Part shown: one piece after another, positions 37,465-50,309 of the stretch | Layout: each line of letters begins with the position of its first letter | How positions within the stretch are numbered: the first letter of the stretch is position 1 | DNA from: Zygnema circumcarinatum | Lineage: Eukaryota; Streptophyta; Zygnematophyceae; Zygnematales; Zygnemataceae | Reading direction: 5' to 3' | DNA: 55,431 bases | Assembly (NCBI GenBank): GCA_037447605.1 | Contig: CM074810.1 | Location: 1,064,204-1,119,634 of the forward strand | The notes under the pieces: model-generated | Seen by the model: only the letters and a program-made list of their open reading frames with translations | What the model was told of the DNA's origin: nothing | Database searches by the model: none | Translations under genes and position numbers: made by a program

Positions 37465-40400
37465 ATGGCTGCCGCGGCGCCTGCGCTTCTGCTCACCATC
37501 ATGTGCGCGACAGCGGTGGCTTTTGGGAGCACTGAGGAGGTGCTCGCTGCTTCTCCTCAGAAGAGGGCGGAGACTTCAGCTTCAGGCTTGCAATTGCTGC
37601 AGCTTTCGGTAAGTGGCACTGTTCCATTCATGCTGGATAAGCGGAATCTCAGTGCGGGAATTGCAGGATGAGTAGATATTGGAGAGGAGAGCAACATGTT
37701 TTCTTAGATGTGTGAAGGCCGTGTTTTGTTTATGCACTATGGAAGTGCAAATCAGAGGGAAAGAGAAAGAGGGACAGAAAGTGAGACAATGTAAACTGCA
37801 CAGCAGCTCTGATCTAGCTGAGCATGCTCACGTTTAATGTGAGCATCACATTATAAGAACGTGTTCTTTAATGTGGAGCAAAGTGGAGGTGAAGAAGGAA
37901 ACTTTGTAACTTCATTATGCGTCGTTTTAGCTGCTCAGCATTATATTAACTGAAGCGAAGGGAGTTTTTTAAATTTTCTACATACGAGCTACCGTAAATG
38001 AATGTGCACACCTCCCGTCCTTTAGTAACTTCCAACCTCTGGAAAAAGAGCACAGTTTAGCTCAAAGTCAAGCTTACGTACATATATGCAAATATAAAAA
38101 TCAAGGAAAATTTAGTTGTCAAGGATTTACCAGTTTCCTGAAAATAGCGGTACCCGGCAATGAGTTCTAGGCAGCACCTAGAACCTGGAATGCTAAGGAG
38201 GTTTCTGCGAGTACTTCATGCTGGGCTCATGGATTAGTCTCCGTCCTTTCCTATCTTGGAGCCATTTAGTAGTTGATGGCTTGTAAAGGATAACTGGAGA
38301 AAGTTAAGGTCATGAAACTGAAACTGGTATCTTCGCGTTTCTCTGATGTATTTGAAATGGGAGCAGGGGAAACATGACAGCTCCTGCCAGCTGTGCATGC
38401 GCATTGCTGGTTCAATCCAGAACCTCGCTTTGGTTACGGAGGATTGGGCCCTCCAGTTTGCTAAAGTGGTTTGCAAGACGTTACAGCTTCAACGTGCAGA
38501 AGTGGTCAGTACTTTTCATCAAGTTTTTAGAGTGTCTCCGCAGCCAGGCGCTATTGCTTTTCTGCACATCCGTCAACTTCACATACTGCCACCAGCCCCA
38601 TGCCCTACATACGTAATGTAATTCAGCTCCAAAGAGTGGCTTCATTCTATCTGTGTCCTCGTCAGTCCGACAGTTATTGTTTATTGCTGCTCTATTGCTG
38701 CAGTGTTCCGGAGCCATAAACCGTTATGGGCCCGTCATCCTGACCGCACTTTCCAATCGGTATCTTGATGCTGCCGCTGTTTGTGAGGCATCACATATCT
38801 GCAGCGAGGGGCAGGGAAAGAATGGCGCTCAGAGTAGAGAAAGTGGCGAATATGGACTTCGAAGGCAGATATTTGAACAGTTTGAAGAATGGCAAGCGCT
38901 TCATAAGCTTGTGCATAGTCAGAGCACTGGCAGCAATGGAGAGGGTAAAGCAGGAGCTCATATAGAATCTCCCCTGAAGTGGAAGTTGGCAGACGCAGGC
39001 CGTGGGACAATAGTCGATGCAGAAGATGCAGAAAGAGGGGCTACTGGAGACGGCGACGTGGCAATCGCTCACTGGTCAGCTGAGGGGGCAACGTGGAAAG
39101 AAAATCACTCGCAGTCGTTTTCTTCAATTGATAGTAAACTCCCCAGGAATACGGCTGGGGGCAAGTGGGCATCAGGGAGGAGGCAGAAAACAGACGGTGG
39201 AGTGGATCAAGGGCAGCAGAATGGAGTATTTCTGCAACTCACTGACTTCCACTTTGATCCGACATATCGGTAAGCTATAGGTTGATGCAGAGTGCATGTG
39301 AACTGGTGATTGCAAATGGCATCCTTAGCTTTGGTATTTTCGTTTCTCTTTCAGTCGTGGTCTGTTCTCCATCATTTCTAACTGAAGAATATGAACATCA
39401 GGAACATCGTGAACAGTTTTTAACATGAAGATCATGCTTGACATTGTCAGAGAAGGTGCAAAGGTTCATTGTGGATTACCATTATGCTGCCAAGCTGGCA
39501 ACGGTCGTGGACACTCACACAGGTAAGGAGTTGGCTGGTCCATAGCCGCAGTTAAAAGCCAAGAGTTGACACCATAGGTAATGCAGCATACTGTGTCCTT
39601 TCTGCTTGTCATACTGTTGGCCCTCAACAGCTCTTTTTGCACCACAACTTTTCGATTTGTCATTTAAAATGCGAGAGTTTGACGAAGGAAACAGCCGTTG
39701 TTAAGCTGCACTTGTCACTTACTCACTTTCCTTGCGAGATTGAGGAAAAGACATTGATGATCTTTCCTGAAAAGTGGACTAATGTGGAGATAATGATTAA
39801 ATTAATTAGATGATTGATTAATTGATTAGATTAACGTGGGGATTAATGTCACCCTGTTTTTGGTGATAGTATGTCCTCACTAGCTTCTGCGTGAGGCGGA
39901 GCTGGGCAGGTTAGACTGGGGGAGTATACATGCGACTTGTCTGAGCCCCTTCTAGATTCCCTCTTGGAGTTTACATCTGCTCCTGGAAATCTGCCAACTC
40001 TCGACTTTGTGGTGTACACTGGAGATGTGCCTGCACACACAATCTGGAAAGGTGCACAAGGAAATTGAGGAGAGCCAATGAAATCTCTTCCTCTACAGAG
40101 AAAGAAGAAGAAAGGAAGATTTTGGGTTGCTGAATCTGCACTTCTCCTTGTGGTGCAGACACCATGCAGTCCACTCTGAAGGTCCACGAGATTCTGCATC
40201 AGAAGTTGAAGGCTGCTTTTGCGGGAACACAAGTATACCCTGTGCTTGGCAACCATGACATCGTTCCAGCAGATGAGGTAAGCTTTCAAGTGCATGCAAC
40301 GCATGTTGGAACACCACTCTAATTGTTATGCTTAACTGTTGTAGTTTTCGTGCAAATTAGGAACAATGAGAGGTTTCACTGCTGCCTTCCTTGTCACTAA

Positions 40401-42125
40401 ATATGAGTCATACGTACTGAATTCTTGCAGTTACCACTTCCTCCAGTTAGTAACGTGGTGTTTCAAGAGCTATGGCGACTATGGGCGACTTGGCTTCCCC
40501 CTGAATGTTCAGAAACAGTACTTTATGGGGGCTTCTATACAGCTGTGCATGAGCCAGGACTGCGGATCGTTGCTCTCAATACACAGTAAGGGGAGACATA
40601 ACTCACAATAGACTCTTCGTCTTAGAACTGCTTCAATCATAAAGCTTAATTCGACGCAAGCTGTGCTCGTAGATGGTGGGATACCATGAACTTTTGGCTG
40701 CTCAACTCGACAAATCCGAATGCAGACCCTGCAGGACAGTTGGCATGGTTGGAGAGCACACTCAAAGGAGCAGAAGCAGCAAAAGAGAGTGTGCTTCTTC
40801 TGGTGGGTGAACGAGTGAAACCAATGAAACCATATGGTCCCTTATTAACTTGAAAGACCTCTACTTGCATGCCTTCAGGACCACTTAATTCAGCCATTTT
40901 TAATGTTATACGCAGTTGGCGTTTTCGCCCGCACAGTGAAACTTTACCTTACCCATCTATTTCTATTACGTCTTCCAAAATATTATTCTCTGCTGGTGAT
41001 GAAGTTCAGTTGTGTTGAGACGAATGTCAGTCACCTTGTTCTATGACTGTGGTGATTGCAGGGTCACATACCACCAGGAGATGGATCCTTCTACGACCGC
41101 TACTCCAAGAGATATGTCCAACTCCTTGAGCGCTTTCAGCAGACGATTGCTGGACAGCTGTTTGGGCACACCCACTCTGACGAGTTTAAAGTGTATACAG
41201 GAAAGAGCGGAGGTACGTAACCGGCCTGAAGTATTAGAGCAGTCAAATGCGGAGGTCGCATGAAGTCTAGATGATGCATAGTTCTCTCTCGATTTGCAAT
41301 AATTAAAGACCTTGTGTCAGTGTTGCTTCCTCTCTTAAGAGAATGTAGAAGTTGGGGCCGTATTCCTCCCCCTGGCAGAGATAAGGTAACCTCAGCATTT
41401 CTGCTATCGTCGATACATTTCGTTTGGCTTGTCTTTGAAATTCAAACACTGACAAGGCAACTCCTTGCTATTTGCAAAGTGAAGAACCTGTTGGAGTGGC
41501 TCTGATCGCTCCATCGGTGACTCCGTATGGCCATCGTAATCCATCCTTCCGCCTCTTCACATATGAAAGGGCACAGTCTGCTCTGCCGGCTCGAAAAGCA
41601 ACTCTTCTCGATTACTGCCACTTCTTGTAAGGCTCTCATCTACTCTCAAAATGCCCTGTTGAGGCCCTCTCAGCCACTCGCATCAAACCTAAACACAGAC
41701 TCGAAGTAAGCTGTGTTAGCACGGTATGCCTGATAGCTGCATTGCTGTGTGGCTTTCCACAATCCTTTAGAACTGACCCCCCATGGTTTTTGCACAGACT
41801 GAACCTCACGCTCGCCATGGAGACCAACAAGGCCTCTGATTGGCCCCTTGAATACTGTGCGAGAGAGCTGTATGGCTTGGCTTCTTTGGAGCCTCAGGAA
41901 TGGAAGGAGTTGGCAGAGAAGCTGTCCTCAGACGACAGGCTTTGGAGGCTCTTTGCGGGCAACTTTCGGGGGCAGACAGAGTGGGAATGTACTCCAGCGT
42001 GCAGGCGGAGGCAGGTATGCTACCTCCTCTCCGGCACATTTTCGGAGCTTCAGAGGTGCAGAGGAGGCAGAATAAGTGATTTTTCGACTCTACTGGAAGT
42101 GGTGCTGAATAAGATGAATGGGTAG
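37465..42125 (+). CDS. Acid sphingomyelinase-like phosphodiesterase (saposin-B plus metallophosphoesterase)
   Basis: Eleven exons, 37465-37608, 38367-38504, 38704-39269, 39464-39522, 39896-40051, 40159-40277, 40431-40585, 40673-40802, 41062-41212, 41485-41626 and 41798-42125, give 695 residues. A signal peptide (PALLLTIMCATAVAFG) is followed by a saposin-B domain (SCQLCMRIAG through VCEASHIC), an Ala/Gly/Ser linker of about 110 residues and the metallophosphoesterase domain. Metal-binding motifs are complete: TDFHFD (D275, H277), YTGD, GNHD (385-388), GHIPPG (490-495) and GHTHSD (524-529). The C-terminal tail has CTPACRRRQVCYLLSG, as in acid sphingomyelinases. The family hydrolyses sphingomyelin-like lipids or nucleotide phosphodiesters in lysosome/vacuole or outside the cell. 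Exon four rests on an AAAG acceptor and is the weakest junction; all others close well. The substrate in this organism is unknown. Confidence 0.9.
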
Positions 42126-43781
42126 TGTCATAGACTGATGGAATTCGGAAGCAGTGAATGTGAAAAAAGGAAATAGCATTTCTGGACACGTTTTTGGGCA
42201 ATGGGAAGGTCCATTCCGCCTTTGGTTAGAGATGTTGGCTAAGATTCACTCTGCGAATGGAGAAGATTTTGGATCAGACGAGCTTTGACTATGTGCAAAG
42301 TACAACTGTACACTTCGGAACTGAATCTAGTTTACCACAATCAATTTTCTTTCGAGCTGTTTGGCTTTGGTTTCTGCTCAAATTTCTTCCCCATTTTTTC
42401 AATTCATTTTTTTGTTCTACGTTTTTTATTTTTGTTCAACCAGACCAGCATTCTGTAGAGAAATGTTCCATATTGACACGGCACGTTCTGAAGTGGCAAC
42501 GTAACAGCCTGTAGGACAACGTGGACGTCATAATTAGCTTCGGGAGGGAATGGGGAGGGGGGGAGGGGCGGGAGTGGGGAGTTGGGGGGGGGAGACGAAA
42601 AGGGAAGGGGAGAGATTAGGCGTAGGCAAAGTCAGCATTTGCCCAGACTTTATGCAGCTTTGTATACCACATTATACAAAGCTGAACCCTGAATCCTAAT
42701 CTCTGAACCTTAAAACGAACCTCGTCAAAATTGAAATGGAGAAAACCTCGAGACTGCTTACTCACAGCAAATGCAATAAACAGCCTCCAAAATATTGGAG
42801 CACCAGCCGCTTCCCACTCATCGTTCGACTCCTCTCTTCTTTAACATTCGTTATTTATTGTAAGGACCCAGGGCCATCTATGCAGCGGCTTCTGAAGATT
42901 CATGATCCTGCAACCTCTTTTTATAAAGAGACATAGAAAAAGTGCCCAAAAATATCCCCTTAAATGTCTCACTCGGTGTCCGGTGGTTTTGTTCTCACTG
43001 AATGGCAGTCCTTCGTGGCCTTTCCTCCCTGTCAATGAGCCTGTTCCACGCCAACCACACATCCCTCTCTAACTCGATAAATATCTTCAATACTAATCAA
43101 TCCAGCAATTGACTACCAATAAAATGTCAGTCAATCATGAATGATCAATACAATCTCTCGCCATCATGTGTGCTTCATACAAGCAACTTTCAAGCAGATG
43201 CATCACTTTACAACTCCCCCACTCTCCCTCTACTCAACATGATGCCGACATGATAGCGGAGTTAGGGTTCCCTAGGTTTCTAGTTGAGGACAGCAAACGG
43301 AAAACTGAAGCTAAGTCCGGCATGTAGATAGATCGGAATCACGAAAGTGGTTTTGCAGTGATTGACGGAGACCTCATGAACCAAACCAAAGTACGGGTCT
43401 ACACGGTCCAAAAATGTTACTAACAAACATCTACACTACCTTTCGAAAAACTCGCAATTAGCAATATAAACGATCCGTGAGGAGTTAGAGAACACTCGGA
43501 ATGTAAACAAGCTGCTTTAAGGGATGTTTCACGTAAACAATTAGGAGAATGTATAAGGGGTTGTAAGTGGCCGCTGATCAGCCTCCAAAGTACTTTTCTT
43601 AAACATTTGTAGACACTTGTCTGGTCCGGTTACTTTGAAGGTTGTTAAACAGGCGCCTGATCAGTGATGTTTATGTTCACGGTACTGTACTTTGCAAGGG
43701 GTGCTCTACAGGATTCCTGAAAATTATGTGTATTGTATTGTGTATTAAATGTGGTGGCATTAGCTGCAACTCAATAAGGGA
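42126..43781. other. Intergenic between convergent genes; G-rich tract
   Basis: Holds the 3' flanks of the phosphodiesterase and MurE genes, which converge. A G-rich, quadruplex-prone run lies at about 42541-42615. No exon recognised. Confidence 0.5.
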
Positions 43782-46700
43782 TTAGAGGTTGTCGACGCAC
43801 CTCCACGGAATTTCAGACGTGTTGAACCAAGAACGGACTTCATCAACGTTGGCAAGAGCTTCTCGACATTCCTCTCTGTCATCAAAGTAGTTCTTCTCCT
43901 CTCCCACAATCTGATATGTTTCATGACCCTTGCCTGCAATCACCTGCATCCTTCCCCATATAGCAATGTATGTGAAGCCCATCACTCCATATTGAATGCC
44001 TTCCAGGAGACCCTCTACCACCCCTCGATCGATGCACGAATCCAACAACAGCTCAAGTATAAGCATTCAGTTCAAGCGTAAGGTTGCCTACCACTGCATC
44101 TCCCTCCTCTCCCATTGCCACTGCAGCTCTCACAGCAACCCCCCGCGCATCATGGACATAGAGCCGGTGACGATTGGGAAGCGGCGGAACATAGCCTTTC
44201 TGCATTGAAGCGAGGTAATCCTCCATATTCCAACCCACTCCTGCGAGCATATCGTCGATGACGTCCACTGTACCATCAAAAAGAAAAAACCGGCTGTGAA
44301 AACTTGATGAGAGTCAGGGAGTAGGTAAAGTGACGAACACGCCATCGTTTGTTGGGATGGGAATGAGCAATCTGTTAGGAGATGAAGAGTGAAGGGAACG
44401 AAAAGCTGCAGGCACTACATGCGTGACTCATAACATTAAGGCTTTTGACGTGCCGATGAATTAAGGCTATCAGTATTCAGATAAGTCAACAATTTTTAAA
44501 TCACTTGTGCGTTGACTTGGGGACCTGTCTCCACAACAAGACGTTGGGGACCTTTCCCCATCCAATCAAAAAACCACGAGTCTCCATTTAAAATGCTTTG
44601 TAACGTACATACACAACCATGTCAGATTAATTGCTGAAATGAAGAGACCGGTACAGAGGATGGCTTTCCATGCATCACGTGGATTGAGAATGATCTTTTT
44701 CTGATTTCTAAATTTTTCTATTCACAAAGAATACCGGTTTGCCACTTACATTGGTCTTCACTTCGAGGATTATCCGATGTGAGGATTGTGATATCGCTCT
44801 TCTCCGTCGCAATTTTAGCCATCATCGGTCGCTTGCCCTTGTCACGATCTCCACCACATCCCACCACTGCGCAACATAGGGAGGCAAAGTTTTCCACTAT
44901 TCAGCTTGCAGTTTAACTGATTGTGCAATGAGCGATTACCATAGATCCAAGTTGGGTTGAATGTTCATATAGCTTCAATAGAGGACAACCCTAATTCCAG
45001 AATACTGCCAGATCTGACCACTCTCAGTGTGACTATCACCCTCGGGGCCCTACATGAGAAGAAGAAGAAGGGAATGATTGCTAAGATTTTCATCCTATAA
45101 TGACTGAGTTGATGTGTACCTACCTGTGATTATCCGGTTAGGCCCACATTCCCGAATTGTATCAAGCAGTCTCGCAAGAGCATCCGGAGTATGTGCATAG
45201 TCCACAACCACAGCAAAGGCCTGCTCTTCATCTATGAGTTCACATCTTCCCGGAACTGCATCCACCTCCTCTATGCCTTTCACTATGTCCTCTAAGGAGG
45301 CCCCAACAGCAATGCCGACAGCAATGGCTGCAAGAATGTTGGAGACGTTATGGCGCCCCAAAAGGCCGGAAGAGAGTTCGACATTACCCTGCTCACAAAT
45401 AGAACATCATCATCATCATTGTGAGGCAATGAAAAGTCTGGAAAATGGGTTCCAACATGCCTGAATGAGTGAATGAAAGAGAAGTTTAAACCTCCCTTTT
45501 TCCATGAAAACAGTGACAGTAGAACCATCATCTACAGCTTTCAACGAAGAACACATAAAGCAGTCAGTTTCAGAAGACTCAGCAGCGAATTCATGCCTTG
45601 AAAGCAATCGTTTCATGCATGTTTCATGTTTCATGAACAAAACGTCCGACCAAAACTGTTATTTAAAAGCCCACATCCCAGGACAGTACCTTGGGAGTCT
45701 GCACAAGCAGCTCCGTCTCAAAGAGGCTCAGTGAGACCTCCAACGGGCAAACATCTGCTTGCTCATTTTCCAGTCCGTATGTGACAATGGGCACTTCGGG
45801 ATTTCCTCGATCAATGAAGTATTGTGCATTCGGATCATCAATATTGATCACCTGTTGCATATGAAGCCGATTTGTGAATTCTTCCAATCGTGCATAGACG
45901 TTTCTCAAATTCCAAGATCAAGGAAAGGAAAGCCGGGGAAAGCAAGCAAGGGAGGAAGCGAGGGAGAGGAAGAGAGACAGTGTGACAGAGAAAGAAAGAG
46001 AGAGAGGGAGAGAGAGAGAGAGAGAGAGAGAGGAGGCTCACCTTGCGATGGCGGTCAGGCTCTTGCATACGCTCAAACAATCGCCCTTTTGCCTCTCGGT
46101 AGTCCTCCACTGATGTGTGAAAGTCCATGTGATCGCGTGTGAGGTTGGTGAATAGGGCCACATCAAAGTCCACGTGGGTGGTGCGCCCAAGGGCCAATGC
46201 ATGGCTGGATACTTCCATCACACATGCTTCGCAATCCTGCTCCATAGGAGAGAAGTTTATTTGTGCTCAGTCTGCTAACTAGCATCCAAAATAATGAAAC
46301 TTCAGAAGTTTTGACAGGCTCCTACGGGAGGGTTTGATCTGATCAATATGCTTACACATGTACTAACGAACATTATGGATGTCATATGCACATGGACGAG
46401 GGCAAGAGCAGACATTAGGAGGAGCATAAAGGAGTGAAAGAAATAAATGAGAGTTTCATGAGTAGGGAAGTGGAAGAGACAGAGGCAGAGCGGGGAATTG
46501 GACAGGAAAAACTGGGGGTGGCCACCAGCAAAACAAATCTTTGAAATAAGAAAAAAAAAAGTCAGTTGGGCCGACAAAGTACAAAAAAAATATCACCATG
46601 TGTTTTGTTCCTAAAAGTATGTGCATAGGGCTTACCTGCTGGACCATGCTAGCCATGAGCTTTTGCACTTGGACAGCATCGGGAGTCGTATTGGATGCCT

Positions 46701-49271
46701 CCATTTCTTTGCCACCAATGCTGCTCACCAAGCAAGGAAGTTCTCAGACGAATAGGCTTCATATATAGCCAATGGATTGTGTTTTTTATCGAAGACAAGT
46801 CCACCACAAATCATATAGCCGAAAAAAAGTCTCAGCATGCAAGTGAATCACACAACACGTGTTCCAAATGATGGAGGGATTGCAGGAGCAATCAGCGATG
46901 GATCAACAAACTGAGAAAAGAGAAACTAACTCACCTGTACATGATAGTTCCAAGAAGACCAGTCTTCAAGCCCATAGCTTCATAGACACTTCGGACCAAA
47001 TACGATGTGGTGGTTTTCCCGTTTGTCCCTGTGATTCCAACTACCAGCATGTTCCGAGAAGGCCGGCGATAAAAAGCATCTGCAAGCGGAGCAAGGACCG
47101 CATTTCCGTCCTCTACCAGCACAAGGGCCTTCACTGACTCGTCGAGATCAACCTCTCTGCTCGCTACCACCACCGAAGCTCCTTTCTCCACAGCTTCGGC
47201 AGCATGCAAATGACCATCGGTTTTGAAGCCCGTGCAGCACACAAAGAGGTCGCCCTGAGATACCTGCCTGCATTGCTCCTTTCCAACAGGTTATCCATGA
47301 ACACAACAGAGAGCGTTGATGGAGATTTTACAGAAGGCAATTTTTATCTAATGTGGTTGTACATCTCATGTTCTGCGTGTGGAACAAGGCTACGATCTTG
47401 CGACTTATAAACTCTAAACAGGTTTTATCACATCAACTTTGACAAGGACTCCACGCAAAAACGGCAGGAAAAATTGTTAAATGCCATTTGCTTGCGCCTC
47501 GTCCAGAATTTCCAATTGTCTCGGTCACGCATTGCAGGCATCGGACATGCCGAACAACGCATTGGCAGAGCCAATCATCAGAGCTTGACTTTCGACACTT
47601 TCAGAATGCCTGATCCCGATCAACAAGACTCAGACTCATACTCAGAGGTGTGCTGATTCAACATTATATCGTGTCTAAAAAGCAAAACAGGCGGCTCAGG
47701 AGACCTCAAGTTCGTTGTGGGAGGAAACTACTATGCAAATCTCCAAGATAAGGAAGACCTGCGTGACCTTCAATTGCTAACCGACCATCATTTGTGAACA
47801 CCAGAATGTTTTGACCAAAGCCAAACGTTGATGTAGCTCAAACTAAAACAATCATTGGCTTAGAGTTGCAGAAGATCCTATGTCTGGAAGTCCAACAAGC
47901 AATGGCGGATATTCCATTATAACGTTCCAGGCAATGTCCTTACATCTAATAAAAGTAGAGATAAATGGTCAAACACAGAGTAACATGCCAACACGGTTCA
48001 TTCATAGGAAGTCGTGATGACAGAACAACAAGTCTGGACCCTGTTTGACTCTTCTGAGAAGATGCACTATTCTGATGTTTCCATCCCTAAAAGCATTAAG
48101 ATTTTGTTAAGAAAATGGAATCATAATTAAGGGTTTTATTAGTTTCAAGTTTTCACTTTGGAGTAGTACGTAGTGCATATGGAAGGCACATGGGACAGGT
48201 CTGAGAATTGAAACTATTCCCCAAGAAAATGCATTTTCCAGCTTCATGAGGACTTAAAGCTTACCTCGAATCCTGCTGGATACCTGTAACGACTGCGTCC
48301 AGGTCCCCCTCTATCGCCAACGGATAAATTCCAGCCTGCTCAAGCAAGTCTTTCAGGGATATGTCGTACACTGCTTCCCCCTCACCATCACCACCTCGTG
48401 CTCCGACTCCCAAACCATTCAAACTTTTAGCAACGACTTGCTTGTCTGTGCTTTCTTTCCCAAGCGCATCAAATTCTGCATCCTCTTCAATAGCATCGTC
48501 AGCCCCCCACGCCTCCTCGTTAAAGTCCTCAGGAATATCCAAGCGAGTTCCAGTGTTCCGGGTTCGACCACCATTTCCTAATCCTTGGGTGAAATCAGAA
48601 GCGCTACTGCTGACACTAGCTCTGCGGGCAGATGTTTCTACGCGAGATTTTGAATACTTTCCAACATCCTCATTGAGTTCCTCCTCCTCATCATCAAAAT
48701 CTCCTTCCCAATCCTCCTCGTCATCGTCTTCCTCGTCAATTTGCTCTGAAGCTCCTCGAACTCTCGGAGCTGCAATTGTTGATCCTGAATTCGGAGAGCT
48801 CCACGGTAATGAGGGTACCCTCTTTAACAACTCTTCCTCCTCCTCCTCGTCGTCCTCCTCCTCCGCCTCTTCGTCCTCCTCGTCATCATCTTCCTCTTCA
48901 ACTCTTCCTCTCCTTTGAAACTGCATCCTTTGCTGCTGTTGCTTCTTACTTCCTTCCAATTCCTCCTCTTCCCACAGCACTTCAGGTGGAGGAACCTTTG
49001 CCGGGTCAATAAAGTCGTCAAATTTTGCACTATCACGCCTTGGTGGCACAGCTGCAGTTCTAAACCTGTTTCCGGAATCCTCTTGCAATAACCTGCAACG
49101 TCTATTAACCCTAAAAACCTCCAAACCGCTCCGCAAACTCCAAGTCGTCTTGGAATGTGACTCCGAACTCAATGACACAATAGAGGTTGGCGGTTTTCCC
49201 CTGCATGGCCAAGGGTGGCTGCAGATATACACTCCACTTACAGCTGTCTGGGCGGCCATGGCGGACGCCAT
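43782..49271 (-). CDS. MURE: Plastid-type MurE ligase with acidic N-terminal extension
   Basis: Nine exons: 48265-49271, 46935-47267, 46636-46720, 46042-46236, 45690-45851, 45124-45388, 44750-44866, 44092-44267 and 43782-43943; 833 residues. MurE adds diaminopimelate to UDP-MurNAc-dipeptide in peptidoglycan synthesis. Seen: [13 protein letters not shown], the ATP loop GTNGKTTT (416-423), [48 protein letters not shown], the diaminopimelate-type specificity motif DNPR (714-717) and IAGKGHETY. The first exon (335 codons) adds a transit-peptide-like start, a short Gln run and long Glu/Asp stretches, unlike bacterial MurE. In mosses MurE supports plastid division through plastid peptidoglycan; in Arabidopsis it works with the plastid RNA polymerase. 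The conserved active site favours a working ligase. The ATG at 49271 lies just 22 bp from a TATA-like ATTTATATT, so an internal start is possible. Confidence 0.93.
45960..46032. repeat. GA-rich microsatellite in MurE intron
   Basis: (GA)n with GAAAGAG interruptions, directly upstream on plus of the exon 46042-46236, so it begins about 10 bases inside that exon's 3' intron (CU-rich in the transcript). Confidence 0.9.
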
Positions 49272-49787
49272 GGCTGCTAGAGACGCTCCCCAATATAAAT
49301 AAGCAGGCCTGCGGCTTCCTCCACTCCCCTGCCCTATCCCTCTCCCTCTCCCTCTCCCTCCCTCAGCGCATTTGGAAGCGCGGTTTGCTGCAACGGCTAC
49401 AAAAGCAGCGCATCGCGTGCGGAGGGTTTCCACTTCCACTTTTTACTTTTTAGGGGGTTTCAGGATTGGCAGCGCGTCTGCCAAAAAGCTTCGGGCCTTT
49501 ACTTCATTGTGCTTTTACCTCTTCATTTTGTGCAACGACTCATCCCACAACACGGGCTATGTCTGCGCTGGTTCGAGCCTTTGGAGCTATTCACAATTGG
49601 AATCCAAGAATGTGTACTTCCCTTCATCAGAAACATTCAGTGAATATTTCGGTTGGAACAAACGTGGAGGTTTGAAGTCGCAGCGTTTTCAAGGAGGGAT
49701 GAATTCAAGAATAAGGAGGTGTTCTGCCTAGTCGCAACTTGTAAATGAACTCTGAGACTGACCAATTGGCTTTACTAAATATAGATG

Positions 49788-49848
<61 letters not shown>

Positions 49849-50309
49849 TATATTATAGATTAGAGACGATTATAGATATATGTAGATCAAGCCATTCATT
49901 CATTCATTCTATAAATGCATATATTCATATTCAAACAACAAAAAACAAAAAAAAAAAACCAGCGTGGCATGGTCCCTGTGTGGTGTGGAAAACCCATTAT
50001 TTCTGCATTCTATATGAAAAAAACGAGAAGCACGTGAGCAGAAACCAACAATCGGCAAAAGCTATTTGATTACATGTTCTACTTCCCTTTCTCCCTGCTC
50101 GTTCCAACTTCAGTTTCCTAAAATTATCATGTACAAGTGCCAACCTCTCACTCCCGAATCCAGCCCAGTTCAGTATCACTGAACCTGAATCCTAAGAAAG
50201 CTCTTCTTCAAAATCTCAATACATTCTCCATGTCAACCCTACGCCATTCTCCCTCTCCCTCTCCCTCTCCCCCAACCCCTCCCCTCTCTCTATTGCCCTC
50301 CCACTCCCA
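49272..50309. other. Intergenic; MurE upstream region and (AT)n
   Basis: A TATA-like box lies at 49293-49300 (minus), a (CTCCCT)n patch near 49337-49360, and a long (AT)n run at 49791-49846. It also holds the 3' flank of the JmjC gene. No further exon recognised. Confidence 0.5.

Noticed and set aside
48361..48918. Plus-strand Ser-rich open frame opposite MurE exon one
   Set aside because: It is the antisense shadow of the Glu/Asp-coding runs.
43782..49271. MurE as bacterial contamination or recent transfer
   Set aside because: Eight spliceosomal introns in phase and a transit-peptide-like leader show a settled nuclear gene of plastid origin.
49272..49439. Extended MurE N-terminus from a GTG at 49439
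   Set aside because: No in-frame ATG exists upstream of 49271 and the region holds a TATA-like box.
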